The notes: generated from the letters alone by a model not told the origin. Shown: positions 42,733-52,343, numbered from the stretch's first letter. The stretch: 64,000 nucleotides of DNA from Fibrobacterota bacterium (GCA_947482115.1 CANKII010000001.1:186001-250000), one strand, 5' to 3'. A program made the numbers and translations.

Positions 42733-43884
42733 TTATCCTGCAAAAACATCGGAGGTGGCGCGGGAATGCATTTCAGCCTGTATGGCATCAAATCGCGACT
42801 GATCACATGCGATTCCCAACCGGTCTCGTAATTCTTCAAGTCCGATTTTGTTTTCCGCAGAAACAAAAGAGGCGTCGGGATATTGCTCACGCAGAAATCC
42901 GAGCCTTTCAGGTTCGATCAAATCAATTTTGTTGAACACCAGCAAACGCGGGGCTTCCGTCACTCCCAGTTCGTTCAAAATGCGCGCGGTGATTTCCATT
43001 TGCTCCTCGAAATCCTCGGAGGAAATATCCACCACGTTAAGAATGAAGGAAGCCTGAGCCACGACGCTCAAAGTGCTTTTGAAGGACGAGATTAAACCGG
43101 TCGGCAATTTGCGAATGAATCCCACGGTATCGGACAGAACGGATTCCCGGTGCGACCCCAGCCACAGTTTACGCGTCGTTGGATCCAAAGTGGCGAACAA
43201 TCGATCCGCAGCCTCGACCCCGGCCTGCGTCAGGGAATTCATCAAGGTGGATTTTCCCGCATTGGTGTAACCTACGAGGGCGACGTGAAAAGTGCCACCG
43301 CGCTGTTCGCGCTGCGATGCCCGGATGCTTTCCACTTTTCTCAGTTTCTTTTTCAGATCGGAAATGCGTTTGCGAATGCTGCGGCGATCCACTTCCAACT
43401 GTGTTTCACCGGGGCCGCGTGTGCCGATGCCGCCCACTTGACGGGACAAATGGGTCCAGGCACCAGTCAACCGGGGTAGTGAGTATTCCAACTGCGCCAC
43501 TTCCACCTGAATCTTTGCCTCGGCGGTGCGGGCATGCCGCGCAAAGATGTCGAGTATCAGCGCACTTCGATCCAGTATCTTGGCGTGAATAATCTCTTCA
43601 AGATTCTTGGCCTGCGAACCGGAAAGGTCTTCGTCAAAGATAACGAGATCGGCTTTGTGTTCCTTGACGAGCGCTTCGATTTCATGGGCCTTACCGGTTC
43701 CCACCAAGGTCGAAGGATCGAAAGTAGGCCGGCGTTGCAATACCTGATCGACGATATTGGCTCCCGCCGTGTCCGCCAATCTTCCAAGTTCCGCCAGATG
43801 TTCCTTTGCCTGCTTGGGAGTGACATCACGTGTCGCGACACCCACCAGTATGGCCTTCTCGCGCTCCTTGCGCACAGGGATCAT
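42733..43884 (-). CDS. hflX: GTPase HflX
   Basis: 383 residues from an ATG that overlaps the guaA stop (ATGA). The glycine-rich segment GGIGTRGPGETQLEVDRR is diagnostic of HflX. The G1 motif is VGYTNAGKST, G3 is DTVGFI and G4 is NKID. It binds the 50S subunit and can split stalled ribosomes under stress. An in-frame ATG six bases earlier (43890) is an alternative; the longer frame to 43965 lies within guaA. It follows guaA in the minus-strand block. Confidence 0.94.
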   Translation of the reverse strand: MIPVRKEREKAILVGVATRDVTPKQAKEHLAELGRLADTAGANIVDQVLQRRPTFDPSTLVGTGKAHEIEALVKEHKADLVIFDEDLSGSQAKNLEEIIHAKILDRSALILDIFARHARTAEAKIQVEVAQLEYSLPRLTGAWTHLSRQVGGIGTRGPGETQLEVDRRSIRKRISDLKKKLRKVESIRASQREQRGGTFHVALVGYTNAGKSTLMNSLTQAGVEAADRLFATLDPTTRKLWLGSHRESVLSDTVGFIRKLPTGLISSFKSTLSVVAQASFILNVVDISSEDFEEQMEITARILNELGVTEAPRLLVFNKIDLIEPERLGFLREQYPDASFVSAENKIGLEELRDRLGIACDQSRFDAIQAEMHSRATSDVFAG

Positions 43885-45665
43885 TCCCATTCGATGGTGC
43901 CCGGGGGTTTGTGGGTGATGTCGTACAGCAATGCGCCTGCGCCCAAGGTTCGCAGTTCTTTCCATAAAGCATCGAGTACTGCAAAGGGCAGTTCCGCGAA
44001 TCGCGCAGTCATGGCTTCGCTGGAAAGCACAGGACGCAACACAAAGACGGGTTTACCACCCTTGAGAAGAGGAAGCAATACCACGGGCATTTGCCATACC
44101 GACTCATAGAGCTTTTCGCGATAAAGCGTTTGGGTGCAAATGGCATCCGTTTCGCGCAGGAAATCCAAATGTGTGCGATTACATTCCATTGCCGTGGCGG
44201 TGTACGCTCCATCCAATGCCTGAATTTCAAGCACGACGCGATTGACGGAACGCACACGGTTTAAAAGTTCCGTGGTGGCGACATCGGCGATCTGGTAATC
44301 CCGTGTTCCGCGAATCAAACAGGGATGGGCATAAGTTCTAGCGTCGCCCTGCACGCCCACGCTTTTCACCGGAAGAACTTCACCGGTGAGTCCTTTCGCC
44401 TGCAACACTTCGTTCACTTTGTTCGTCACATCTGCGGGAATGCTTTCCTCTTTGCCGTCAGAGCAAAGCAGGCGCACACCCAATCCCGGTCCCGGAAATG
44501 GGTGGCGATCAATTAAGGTGTTGGGAATGTCCAGCATGCGTCCGAGTTCGCGAACTTCATCCTTGTACAACTCCGCCAGCGGTTCCACGACGTTGCCCTG
44601 TGCCATCAAATCGAGAATACCCTGCACACGATTGTGATGCGTTTTGATTACGGCTGCGTGACTGGTGCCGCCACTTTCAATGGTGTCGGGATAAATCGTA
44701 CCCTGCGCCAGCATCCATTCGGAAGGATCGAGTTGAAGTTCCGCAGCCGCAGCATCTTTCACCGTCAAAAAAGTTTCCCCGATAATTTTGCGTTTGGTTT
44801 CCGGCGCATGAACACCGCGCAATGCCGTGAGAAATTGTTCCGATGCATCTTTGACGTGGAGGTTGTGAAATCCTTCGCGGTTCATGAATTCCAAAACTTC
44901 GGCGCTTTCGCCCTTGCGCATCAGGCCGTTGTCGATGTGCAGGCCCAAAACACGATCGGGTCCCAAGGCCCGGTTCAATAATTCAAAGGCCACGGTGGAA
45001 TCGACTCCGCCGCTCACCAGCAGAAACACTTTTTTGCCTTCGCATTGTTTGCGGACTTGATCCTCAAGGGACGCGAGATAATGCTTCATATCCCATTCAA
45101 ACTTGCAGCCGCAGATTGAAAGGAAGTTGCGCAACATGGTGTTGCCTTCCACCGAATGTGTGACTTCGGGATGGAATTGCAGTCCGTAGAATTTACGCTC
45201 GTCATTCGCCACGGCGGCGTTGGCGCAATCCGATGTGGAACCAATGGCGCGAAAACCCATGGGGAGTTTGGCGACTTCATCGCCGTGACTCATCCATACT
45301 TCGGTATGGGATTTCACCCCCTGAAACAGCGGGTGCCCCATGTCCGGACTCAGTGAAGCCGGTCCAAATTCCTGAACTTTTCCGGGCTTGACTTCGCCGC
45401 CTAAAGTACGGGAAAGAAGTTGGTGACCGTAACAAAGACCCAAAACCGGGATTCCGATTTCCAGAATGGCCGGATCACAAACCGGTGCGCCTTTGTCATA
45501 AACGGAGGATGGGCCACCTGAAAGGATAATGCCATTGTAGCCTTTTAATTCTTCCGGTTTAACCTGCGGGGAGACGATTTCGGAGTACACGCCCAATTGC
45601 CGGATGCGACGGGCCTCAAGGTGCGTATATTGCCCGCCGAAATCCACAACTGCGATTTTTTCCAT
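43881..45665 (-). CDS. guaA: GMP synthase (glutamine-hydrolysing)
   Basis: 594 residues, longer than the usual 510-525. The glutaminase domain has the nucleophile in GLCYGHQ and the His-x-Glu in FHPEV. The ATP-pyrophosphatase P-loop is SGGVDST. The dimerisation part has DRHPFPGPGLGVR and ends in GTIEWE, the usual C-terminus. It converts XMP to GMP. I chose the ATG at 45665; a TTG at 45674 is possible. The extra length lies between the ATPase and C-terminal domains (about 480-560). pepA is upstream with 38 bases between. Confidence 0.96.
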   Translation of the reverse strand: MEKIAVVDFGGQYTHLEARRIRQLGVYSEIVSPQVKPEELKGYNGIILSGGPSSVYDKGAPVCDPAILEIGIPVLGLCYGHQLLSRTLGGEVKPGKVQEFGPASLSPDMGHPLFQGVKSHTEVWMSHGDEVAKLPMGFRAIGSTSDCANAAVANDERKFYGLQFHPEVTHSVEGNTMLRNFLSICGCKFEWDMKHYLASLEDQVRKQCEGKKVFLLVSGGVDSTVAFELLNRALGPDRVLGLHIDNGLMRKGESAEVLEFMNREGFHNLHVKDASEQFLTALRGVHAPETKRKIIGETFLTVKDAAAAELQLDPSEWMLAQGTIYPDTIESGGTSHAAVIKTHHNRVQGILDLMAQGNVVEPLAELYKDEVRELGRMLDIPNTLIDRHPFPGPGLGVRLLCSDGKEESIPADVTNKVNEVLQAKGLTGEVLPVKSVGVQGDARTYAHPCLIRGTRDYQIADVATTELLNRVRSVNRVVLEIQALDGAYTATAMECNRTHLDFLRETDAICTQTLYREKLYESVWQMPVVLLPLLKGGKPVFVLRPVLSSEAMTARFAELPFAVLDALWKELRTLGAGALLYDITHKPPGTIEWE

Positions 45666-45685
45666 GCGGATCAAAGTAGCAACCG

Positions 45686-45699
45686 GCCCCTGTCGGGGC
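45686..45699. other. Small hairpin between pepA and guaA
   Basis: GCCCC-TGTC-GGGGC can fold in RNA from either strand. On the minus strand it lies between the pepA stop and the guaA start with no T-run after it, so it is not a standard terminator for that operon. A role in transcript processing is possible but unsupported. Confidence 0.35.
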
Positions 45700-45703
45700 G
45701 ATT

Positions 45704-47182
45704 TTATTCCGCCAAATGCCGTGCGATTTCAACCAATGTTTTCAATCCGAATCCGGTGGCTCCGGGCTTGAAATATTTCCATGGACTGGTGGTGAAAGCG
45801 GTTCCAGCCACATCCCAATGCGACCACTTTGCGCCCTCGGGAACAAACTCGGACAGGAACAAGGCGGCGGTAATGGCTCCGGCTTCCGGCTTGCTGGTCA
45901 CATTGCGAATATCCGCCGTTGGATCGTCGAGCCACGGGCGATATTCCTCTTCCACGGGAAGCTCCCAGAACTTTTCATCAGCCTGACGGCCAAGCTTTTT
46001 GATGGATGCGCCAAAGCTTTCGTCGTTAGAGAATAATCCGGCGATGGATGGTCCGAGTGCGCGAACTACGGCACCAGTAAGTGTGGCGATATCAATGATA
46101 TGACTGGCTTTAAGGGTTCCTGCTTCAAATAATCCATCGGACAAAACGAGGCGCCCTTCCGCATCGGTATTGTCCACCATAACCGTTTTTCCATTCTTCG
46201 CCTTGAAGATGTCGCCGGGTAGTACGGCGGCGTTTCCGGGACGGTTTTCCGCCAAACACAGTACCGCACTGACGTTAATTGGGAGCTTCAAAGCTGCGGC
46301 CGCACAAATCCCGGCTAAAGCCGTGGCGGCTCCGGCCATGTCGCATTTCATCTCCCACATTCCGGCGCTGGGCTTTAGGCTGATGCCGCCGGTGTCGAAA
46401 GTGACGCCTTTGCCCACGATGCACAGGTGGTTTTTAGAGCCGTTTTTCTTTGCGCCTTTATATTCCAAAGTGACCATGCGCGGCGGATGATCCGAACCCT
46501 TGCCGACCGTCCACAATCCCGTGAACCCTTCTTTTTGCAATTGCTTTTCGTCGCGGACCTTGACCTTGAGTCCAAGCTTGCGTCCCAAAGTCGAAGCGTA
46601 TTGGGCAAATACGGAAGGAGTCAATGCGGAACCCGGTTCATTGACGAGATTCCGCAGGTTTTTCATTTGACCGAACACGGCGGACGTTTCAGCCAGAAGG
46701 GATTCGGCCTGCTTTTGGTCGGAGGCTTTTACCATCAGGAAAATTTCGGTGTCGATTTTGTTTTTGGACTGCTCGCTCTTGTACCGGGTGAAATCATAAT
46801 CCGCATAGAGCAGACCTTCGATGACTGCGCGGATTTCATCGGAGCCGGAAAGATTTAATGCGATGGAGAAGCGGGGCAGAGAACGCGAAGTGGCGGCATC
46901 AAGTGCTGTACCAGCTGCAAGGCGCAGGGATTCCAAACGGTTCAGGCCTTTCTTTGCGGGCAATTGGGACAAGAAGAGTCCACGATCCTTCTCCCAAAAG
47001 ATTTCCGAGTCACGATTTAATGTTTTTTGAGTCTGGCTTTTCAGGACCTTTTTGACCAGAGGGCTCCAAATCGCTTGATCCTGTGATAAGGGGGAACCTA
47101 ATGGTTTTTCTTTTTCAGTCAGTATCACGTAAAGAGGGGTGGACTTGGCGTCCTTTTCAAAAGTCTGAATTTTGATTTTCAT
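45704..47182 (-). CDS. pepA: Leucyl aminopeptidase (M17 family)
   Basis: 492 residues. The C-terminal catalytic domain shows VTFDTGGISLKPSAGMWEMKCDMAGAA and NTDAEGRLVL, which hold the two-metal-binding residues and the catalytic Lys/Arg. The N-terminal regulatory-type domain is less conserved. It removes N-terminal residues from peptides in the cytoplasm. AGGAG is well placed seven bases before the ATG, and a GGGTATACCC palindrome (47195-47204) lies just upstream. It is the first gene of the minus-strand block and divergent from the sigma-54 activator. Confidence 0.95.
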   Translation of the reverse strand: MKIKIQTFEKDAKSTPLYVILTEKEKPLGSPLSQDQAIWSPLVKKVLKSQTQKTLNRDSEIFWEKDRGLFLSQLPAKKGLNRLESLRLAAGTALDAATSRSLPRFSIALNLSGSDEIRAVIEGLLYADYDFTRYKSEQSKNKIDTEIFLMVKASDQKQAESLLAETSAVFGQMKNLRNLVNEPGSALTPSVFAQYASTLGRKLGLKVKVRDEKQLQKEGFTGLWTVGKGSDHPPRMVTLEYKGAKKNGSKNHLCIVGKGVTFDTGGISLKPSAGMWEMKCDMAGAATALAGICAAAALKLPINVSAVLCLAENRPGNAAVLPGDIFKAKNGKTVMVDNTDAEGRLVLSDGLFEAGTLKASHIIDIATLTGAVVRALGPSIAGLFSNDESFGASIKKLGRQADEKFWELPVEEEYRPWLDDPTADIRNVTSKPEAGAITAALFLSEFVPEGAKWSHWDVAGTAFTTSPWKYFKPGATGFGLKTLVEIARHLAE

Positions 47183-47194
47183 TGAAAGCTCCTG

Positions 47195-47204
47195 GGTATA
47201 CCCT
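47195..47204. promoter_or_regulatory. 10-bp palindrome upstream of pepA
   Basis: GGGTATACCC lies 13-22 bases before the pepA ATG, directly beside its ribosome-binding site. It could be an operator or a -10-like element for the minus strand. Position is the only support. Confidence 0.3.
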
Positions 47205-47307
47205 TAATTTTTCTTAAAAATGCGATGTCTTTAAAGGGTGGTTCAGATTTTGCTCTACATAAATACGAAAATGCAGCAAAACCTCTCAATTTGGGTGACA
47301 AAAATGG

Positions 47308-47336
47308 TTGACAATCCAAAAATGTTAACATTAATT
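47308..47336 (+). promoter_or_regulatory. Possible sigma-70-type promoter for the sigma-54 activator
   Basis: TTGACA at 47308-47313 is a perfect -35 box. Seventeen bases later TTAATT (47331-47336) is a weak -10. The area is very AT-rich and includes GTTAACATTAATTAAC, an inverted repeat that could bind a regulator. The gene starts at 47345, so the leader would be very short. Confidence 0.35.
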
Positions 47337-47344
47337 AACAAAAT

Positions 47345-48958
47345 ATGGAAATTGTCATGAAGGACTTTATGGTGCATCAGGTCAGGACTCTGGCAGCCCT
47401 GACCGAAATAAGCAAGCTGTTCAGCTCCTCACTGGATTACACTGAGGTGGCAAAGCAAAGTCTTCACCTCCTTGCGGATATTCTCGACTTGGAACGGGGA
47501 ACCTTGTTGACCCCGTCTACCGACAGAAAATATCTGACGATCAAGGCGAGTGTGGGCTTTACTCCCGAAGAAATCCGCTCCGGAGTTTATCCCATCAATA
47601 CCGGTTTTGTGGGCAAGGTTTACAGCAATGGCATGCCCATGGCTATTCCCGACAACGAAGATGTGGAGGGAATCCCCACTCCGCGCGATAATGCGGATGA
47701 TTTTGATCTTTATCGCATCGGGTTCATCGCCGTTCCTGTCATGCTCGACGGTCGTCCTGTGGGTGTGCTCACCGCGCATCGCACCACGCATTCGACCACC
47801 ATGGTGGATGAAGATATTCGTGTGATGAAAATTGTCGCCTCCCTGTTGTCCCAGACGCTGCGCATTGCGGAGATGATTCGCGAAGAGAACAGCAAGCTGG
47901 TGCAGGAGAACAAGGAATTGCATCTCGAGTTGCAGGAACGCTACAACCCCGAGAATATGATCGCCAATTCCTCCGCCATGGCCAAAACACTGGACATGGT
48001 CGGGCGTGTTGCCGGAACGGATGCCATTGTCCTTTTGCGCGGTGAAAGCGGCACCGGAAAATCCCTGATGGCCCGCAGCATTCATTATTCCAGTAATCGC
48101 AAACGCGGCCCCTTTGTGATCGTGAACTGTGCCTCACTTCCTGCGAACCTGATCGAGAGTGAATTGTTCGGCCATGAAAAGGGTGCCTTTACGGGAGCCT
48201 TTAACCAGCGCATCGGACGCTTTGAAACCGCCGATGGCGGAACGTTATTCCTCGACGAAGTGGGCGAGTTGCCCATGGAAACACAGGCCAAATTACTGCG
48301 CGTGATTCAGGACGGAACCTTTGAACGAGTAGGTTCTTCCAAAACACTGACGGTGGATGTGCGTTTGATCTGCGCGACCAACGCCGATATGGAAGTTCTG
48401 GTGCGCGACAAGCAATTCCGCGAGGATCTCTATTACCGCCTGATGGTGGTTCCAGTCCAGATTCCGCCCTTGCGCAACCGCAAGGAGGACATTCTGCCGC
48501 TGTGCAGTTTCTTCCTGAAGAAGTTCACCAGCAAGCATGGCAAGCGCATTTCGATTACGCGCGAAGTGATGGAGTTTTTAGAAGCCTATCACTGGCCTGG
48601 AAACGTGCGCGAATTGGAAAACACCATCGAACGTACCGTGGTGCTGGCCGGCGGGGGAACTCTGACTCCTAAGGATATTCCGTTGTTGGAAACCTTGGTC
48701 GCGCCTCTTATGGAGCCTGTGCAACAACTTGCCCCGGCGGCTCCGGCGGGAGTGGTATCCTTCGGCCCGCTTTCAGGCCGTGGTCGCGAGCGTCAGCCCT
48801 ATGAACGGGTGCCGTTGCGCGAGAAGGATATTCGCGAGGCGATGCACAATGCTGGGGGGATTCAAACTCACGCAGCGCGCATGCTCGGCGTTTCCCTTCG
48901 TCAGTTGCGCTATGCCTGCAACCGCTTTAGTATTCAGGCCACTGAGTTCAAGTACTAG
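47345..48958 (+). CDS. Sigma-54-dependent transcriptional activator (GAF-AAA+-Fis)
   Basis: 537 residues. A GAF sensor domain (about 15-175) is followed by a short coiled linker ([20 protein letters not shown]). The AAA+ domain (about 200-440) has Walker A GESGTGKS, the sigma-54-contact loop GAFTGAFNQ, Walker [13 protein letters not shown] and [14 protein letters not shown]. The Fis-type helix-turn-helix at the end reads [23 protein letters not shown], close to NifA/NorR-like proteins. It lacks a receiver domain, so it probably senses a small ligand through the GAF domain. The ATG at 47345 or the one at 47357 could be used. rpoN is in the same window. Target genes are unknown. Confidence 0.93.
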   Translation: MEIVMKDFMVHQVRTLAALTEISKLFSSSLDYTEVAKQSLHLLADILDLERGTLLTPSTDRKYLTIKASVGFTPEEIRSGVYPINTGFVGKVYSNGMPMAIPDNEDVEGIPTPRDNADDFDLYRIGFIAVPVMLDGRPVGVLTAHRTTHSTTMVDEDIRVMKIVASLLSQTLRIAEMIREENSKLVQENKELHLELQERYNPENMIANSSAMAKTLDMVGRVAGTDAIVLLRGESGTGKSLMARSIHYSSNRKRGPFVIVNCASLPANLIESELFGHEKGAFTGAFNQRIGRFETADGGTLFLDEVGELPMETQAKLLRVIQDGTFERVGSSKTLTVDVRLICATNADMEVLVRDKQFREDLYYRLMVVPVQIPPLRNRKEDILPLCSFFLKKFTSKHGKRISITREVMEFLEAYHWPGNVRELENTIERTVVLAGGGTLTPKDIPLLETLVAPLMEPVQQLAPAAPAGVVSFGPLSGRGRERQPYERVPLREKDIREAMHNAGGIQTHAARMLGVSLRQLRYACNRFSIQATEFKY

Positions 48959-49023
48959 GGAATCGCGTATTTCTTTGTTGGGTTAAAGTCGTCATCAACA
49001 CGATTTAGTGTTAAAATATTGCC

Positions 49024-49677
49024 ATGTGCTTTTCGGCATCGGCCAGTTTTATTGCCAGCGGAGCACTCACGTTGCTCGGCATTGCTTCCTTCACCGCAGC
49101 CAGAAAAAAGGATAAAATCCTCACCGCAATTCCTATCCTCTTTGGCATTCAACAGGCATTTGAAGGGGTTCAATGGCTTTATTTGAACAGGGGCACCTCA
49201 TCCCTTTTTGCAGGGTATGGCTTTTTGTTTTTTGCGCTTTTGGTATGGCCCATTTATGTGCCTGTCTTTGTTTTTTGGCTGGACAGAAAAAGAAGGACGG
49301 TGTTACTGGGGTTCATAGCCGTGGGAGCCGTGGTCGCACTTTATTTTGCCAGACTCCTGGCGACACAAAGCCTGCATGTGCGTGAACATTCATCGTGCGT
49401 CAGCTATGCATTCCATTTTAATTCCGAAAGGATCGTCGTGCCGATGTATCTCTTCGCAACATTCGGATCCTTGTTCGCTTCCAGCCGTCCCATTTTCAGA
49501 TGGTTTGGCCTTGCCATATCCGTATTAGCTTTCATTTCTTGGATGTTGTACGCCCGAAATTTCATCTCGGCATGGTGTTTTTTCGCCGCTGCTGTGAGTT
49601 CGATGTTTTTCATATACGTGCAATACAAGAGACGGTTGCGAAACGTGGACGGATTCCTGAACGAGCCCGGTTTGTAA
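49024..49677 (+). CDS. DUF6629-like multi-spanning membrane protein
   Basis: 217 residues. The opening MCFSASASFIASG is the signature start of a little-studied membrane protein family. I see about six hydrophobic helices, such as GYGFLFFALLVWPIYVPVFVFW and WFGLAISVLAFISWMLYA, with the conserved QQAFEGVQWLYL and the tail segment SAWCFFAAAVSSMFFIY. Function unknown. It lies 65 bases after the activator gene; a short AACAC/GTGTT hairpin just before the start may matter. Confidence 0.75.
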   Translation: MCFSASASFIASGALTLLGIASFTAARKKDKILTAIPILFGIQQAFEGVQWLYLNRGTSSLFAGYGFLFFALLVWPIYVPVFVFWLDRKRRTVLLGFIAVGAVVALYFARLLATQSLHVREHSSCVSYAFHFNSERIVVPMYLFATFGSLFASSRPIFRWFGLAISVLAFISWMLYARNFISAWCFFAAAVSSMFFIYVQYKRRLRNVDGFLNEPGL

Positions 49678-49685
49678 ATTTTTCC

Positions 49686-50054
49686 ATGCTTTTAAAAAAT
49701 CCCGCCACCATCCTCTCGGTCAGTGTTCTTGTGTTGCTTTCCGCTTGTGCGAGCCATAAAAATGGTCATTCCAACTTTGATCCCTGCAAGGAAATGGTGA
49801 CGGAAGCGGATGGAATTCGCGACATTGAAAAACAATTGTGGAAGAATGAGGGCCGGATCAAAAAAGCCAAAGCTGCGAATGACACGTCTGCGTTGAATTC
49901 AGGATTGAGAATGCGGGATGCTTTGCGGGAAAAGAAAAAGTACGCCCAGTTTGCCGCCGATAAAATGCGTGCAGACTGCACGCCAGGCTTGTTTCAAGAG
50001 CCCCCTCCCGTGGATCACACGCAATACTACGAAGAGCGGCAGCGCGGCAAATAG
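49686..50054 (+). CDS. Small lipoprotein, coiled-coil-rich
   Basis: 122 residues. The signal ends in LLSACAS, a clear lipobox. The mature part is highly charged and helical (RDIEKQLWKNEGRIKKAKAAN, RMRDALREKKKYAQFAADKM) and ends in a Pro/Tyr-rich tail. The open frame reaches back to 49500 but that part lies inside the DUF6629-like gene; the lipobox fixes the start at 49686. It is convergent with the esterase gene by five bases. Function unknown. Confidence 0.75.
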   Translation: MLLKNPATILSVSVLVLLSACASHKNGHSNFDPCKEMVTEADGIRDIEKQLWKNEGRIKKAKAANDTSALNSGLRMRDALREKKKYAQFAADKMRADCTPGLFQEPPPVDHTQYYEERQRGK

Positions 50055-50058
50055 GATA

Positions 50059-51189
50059 CTAGTGCTGCTTCGGATTCGTTTCTACGGGCAGAACTTTTAA
50101 AGCCCGTCCATGCGGCAATTCGGATTCGCGTCCGAGCAAATCCAACGCATCCTGATTTTTGAGTGATGCATTCATGGGTGTCAGGAAGTTGCTGTGGCTT
50201 TGCGGCAGGATGGTCGTTGTAGCGGTCAACATCCCCAAACCTTGCAACCATGCCTTGGCACTGTCCGGCCAGTGAATGATATCATTCGGGGGTGTGGTGT
50301 AATTAGGTGCGCCATCCTTGCCGTCGGCGAGGCCAAAGCCGTGATTTCCTGCTGGATAAATTAAAAGCTTGTGAGGAACACCTTTCTTCTGACACGAATC
50401 GGAGAATACCTGGCTGTTTTTCACAGGAACCGTGCCGTCATTCGTGGTATGAACCAAAAAGGCGGGAGGTGTATTCGCTGTTACCTGTTTCTCATTGGAC
50501 ATCAAAGTCACCAGCGCTGCCGAAGGATTCGTTCCCAGTAATGCGGTTCTCGAGCCGGCATGGGTGAATGTGGCGTCCATGGTAATAACGGGATATGCGA
50601 GGATTTGAAAATCCGGACGGCAGGGAAAACGATCGACAGAATCCTGTGCGCCGGAATTGCGATCGATGGAACTGGAGTCGGGGCTGCCGACATCGTAATG
50701 TGTTCCCACCGTTGAGGCCATGTGTCCGCCGGCTGAAAAACCCACCACGCCCACGCGATGAACGTCTATTCCGAACCGTGCGGCATTGGCCCGCACCCAG
50801 CGCACCGCCCTTTGACCGTCCCACATTTCAATCGGATGCTGGTACCCGCTCGTGGTGGAGCCTGTGGAGTTTCCCAAGCGATAGCGCAACACGAAAGCAG
50901 ACACTCCAAAAGTGTTCAGCCATTTGGCGATATCAATGCCTTCCTTCAGCATGGAAAGGGACACATAACCCCCGCCGGGATACACCACCGCCGCAGCACC
51001 ATTGGGATTTGTCGTGGCAGGGTAGAGGAGCAGATAGGGATTGTTCACGGTGTCCGCGGCATTGGTGCTGCGGCTTCCTGGTGCGCCGAGCGGCCACAAC
51101 CGTTCCACACTTTGGCCCCAAGCCGATTGCAGCAGGCCCAAGGTGAGTACAAAGAGAAAACCTGTGGATTGAAAACGTATGTGTTTCAT
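50059..51189 (-). CDS. Secreted alpha/beta-hydrolase, acetylesterase-like (copy 1)
   Basis: 376 residues. A signal peptide (FLFVLTLGLLQSAWG) is followed by VVYPGGGYVSLS, an oxyanion-hole loop with the nucleophile Ser in GFSAGGHMAST, Asp in NDGTVPV and His in GNHGFGLADG. This resembles BD-FAE/Axe-type enzymes that remove acetyl groups from xylan or pectin sugars. The ATG at 51189 has GAGG eight bases upstream. A near-identical arrangement lies just upstream at 51225, so they are tandem duplicates. The uronate isomerase operon in the same window fits a role in plant cell-wall use (inference). Confidence 0.85.
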   Translation of the reverse strand: MKHIRFQSTGFLFVLTLGLLQSAWGQSVERLWPLGAPGSRSTNAADTVNNPYLLLYPATTNPNGAAAVVYPGGGYVSLSMLKEGIDIAKWLNTFGVSAFVLRYRLGNSTGSTTSGYQHPIEMWDGQRAVRWVRANAARFGIDVHRVGVVGFSAGGHMASTVGTHYDVGSPDSSSIDRNSGAQDSVDRFPCRPDFQILAYPVITMDATFTHAGSRTALLGTNPSAALVTLMSNEKQVTANTPPAFLVHTTNDGTVPVKNSQVFSDSCQKKGVPHKLLIYPAGNHGFGLADGKDGAPNYTTPPNDIIHWPDSAKAWLQGLGMLTATTTILPQSHSNFLTPMNASLKNQDALDLLGRESELPHGRALKVLPVETNPKQH

Positions 51190-51224
51190 GAATGGCCTCT
51201 TCACTTTAATTTCTCACTTTAATT

Positions 51225-52343
51225 TCATTTGGCAGGCGGCAGATCCAAAGCTTTTAAAACCGGTCCATGAGGTTGTTTGGAAGAGCGCCCGAGCATGTCC
51301 AGATTGTCCGCATCTTTGGATGTTGGATTGGAAAATGGAACGGTGGCGTTGTGGCCATGTGGCAGGAGAGCCGTGGTTGCCGTCATGTATCCCATTCTTT
51401 GCATCCACGCGCGCGCGCTGTCCGGCCACACTTTTGCGCTGGCATCATTCACCGCTCCATCTGCGCCGTCGGCGAGGCCGAATCCATGGCCACCGGTGGC
51501 TACAAAGAGCGTGTCGCCATGAAGCCCTCTTTTCTTCAACGAGTCCGCATAAGCGCGGCTATTTTGTGGCGGAACCGTGGCATCGTTTCGTGCGGCGAAG
51601 ATGAACCCGTTTGGAGTGCTTGCCGTCACCTGTCGCTCGTTCGAAAGCAGTCGAAGAAGGGTTTGAGAGGGACTGGTACCGAGAAGGGCGGTGCGAGAAC
51701 CGGCATGCACGATGGAAGAATCCATGTTGATCACCGGGTATCCCAGAATTTGGAAATCGGGACGGCAGGAAACAGCATCAACCGAATCCTTTGTTCCCGG
51801 ATAATAGTTGATGGAAGTGTTGTCGGGATTTCCTGCGTCAAAATGCGTGGCCACGGTGGATGCGAGATGTCCTCCCGCAGAAAAGCCGATGATTCCCACG
51901 CGATTCGGATCGAGTCCGTATCGTGCGGCGTTGGCACGCACCCAACGCACCGCGCGTTGTACATCCCACATTTCGATCGGATGCTGGAAAGGGGCGTTGC
52001 CCGCAACCACGCCATAGCGATAACGCAGCACAAATCCCGCGACACCATAGCCGTTAAATTTTATGGCCACGTTCCGGCCTTCGCGAATGGGGGAGAGATG
52101 TTCGTATCCTCCGCCCGGGCAAATCACCACGGCAGCACCGTTGGGATTTGTGGTGGACAAGTACATGGTGAGATAGGGATTTTTGGAAGTGTCGGTCAAT
52201 GCCTTGGTCGTGTCCAAACCGGCGGGAACGGGAATGGGCCACGGGGCTTTTCGCTGCGGCCACAAAAGTTGAACCGTCTGGCTTGAAGCCGTTCCGGCCA
52301 TGAACAAAATCATGGCGAAGGCATACAGGCGATTGGATTTCAT
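51225..52343 (-). CDS. Secreted alpha/beta-hydrolase, acetylesterase-like (copy 2)
   Basis: 372 residues, the paralogue of the gene at 50059-51189. The signal peptide is LYAFAMILFMAGTASS. Then come VVICPGGGYEHLSPIREG, HPIEMWDVQRAVRWVRANAARYGL, nucleophile GFSAGGHLAST, Asp in RNDATVPP and His in GGHGFGLADG. It keeps the full catalytic triad. The two genes are 35 bases apart and read in the same direction, so they are probably one transcription unit; this one is first. Substrate specificity may differ between the copies. Confidence 0.85.
   Translation of the reverse strand: MKSNRLYAFAMILFMAGTASSQTVQLLWPQRKAPWPIPVPAGLDTTKALTDTSKNPYLTMYLSTTNPNGAAVVICPGGGYEHLSPIREGRNVAIKFNGYGVAGFVLRYRYGVVAGNAPFQHPIEMWDVQRAVRWVRANAARYGLDPNRVGIIGFSAGGHLASTVATHFDAGNPDNTSINYYPGTKDSVDAVSCRPDFQILGYPVINMDSSIVHAGSRTALLGTSPSQTLLRLLSNERQVTASTPNGFIFAARNDATVPPQNSRAYADSLKKRGLHGDTLFVATGGHGFGLADGADGAVNDASAKVWPDSARAWMQRMGYMTATTALLPHGHNATVPFSNPTSKDADNLDMLGRSSKQPHGPVLKALDLPPAK

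Noticed and set aside
45686-45699. Terminator between pepA and guaA
   Set aside because: The stem is short (5 bp) and on the operon strand no T-run follows. The T-rich side belongs to the other strand, where no gene ends.
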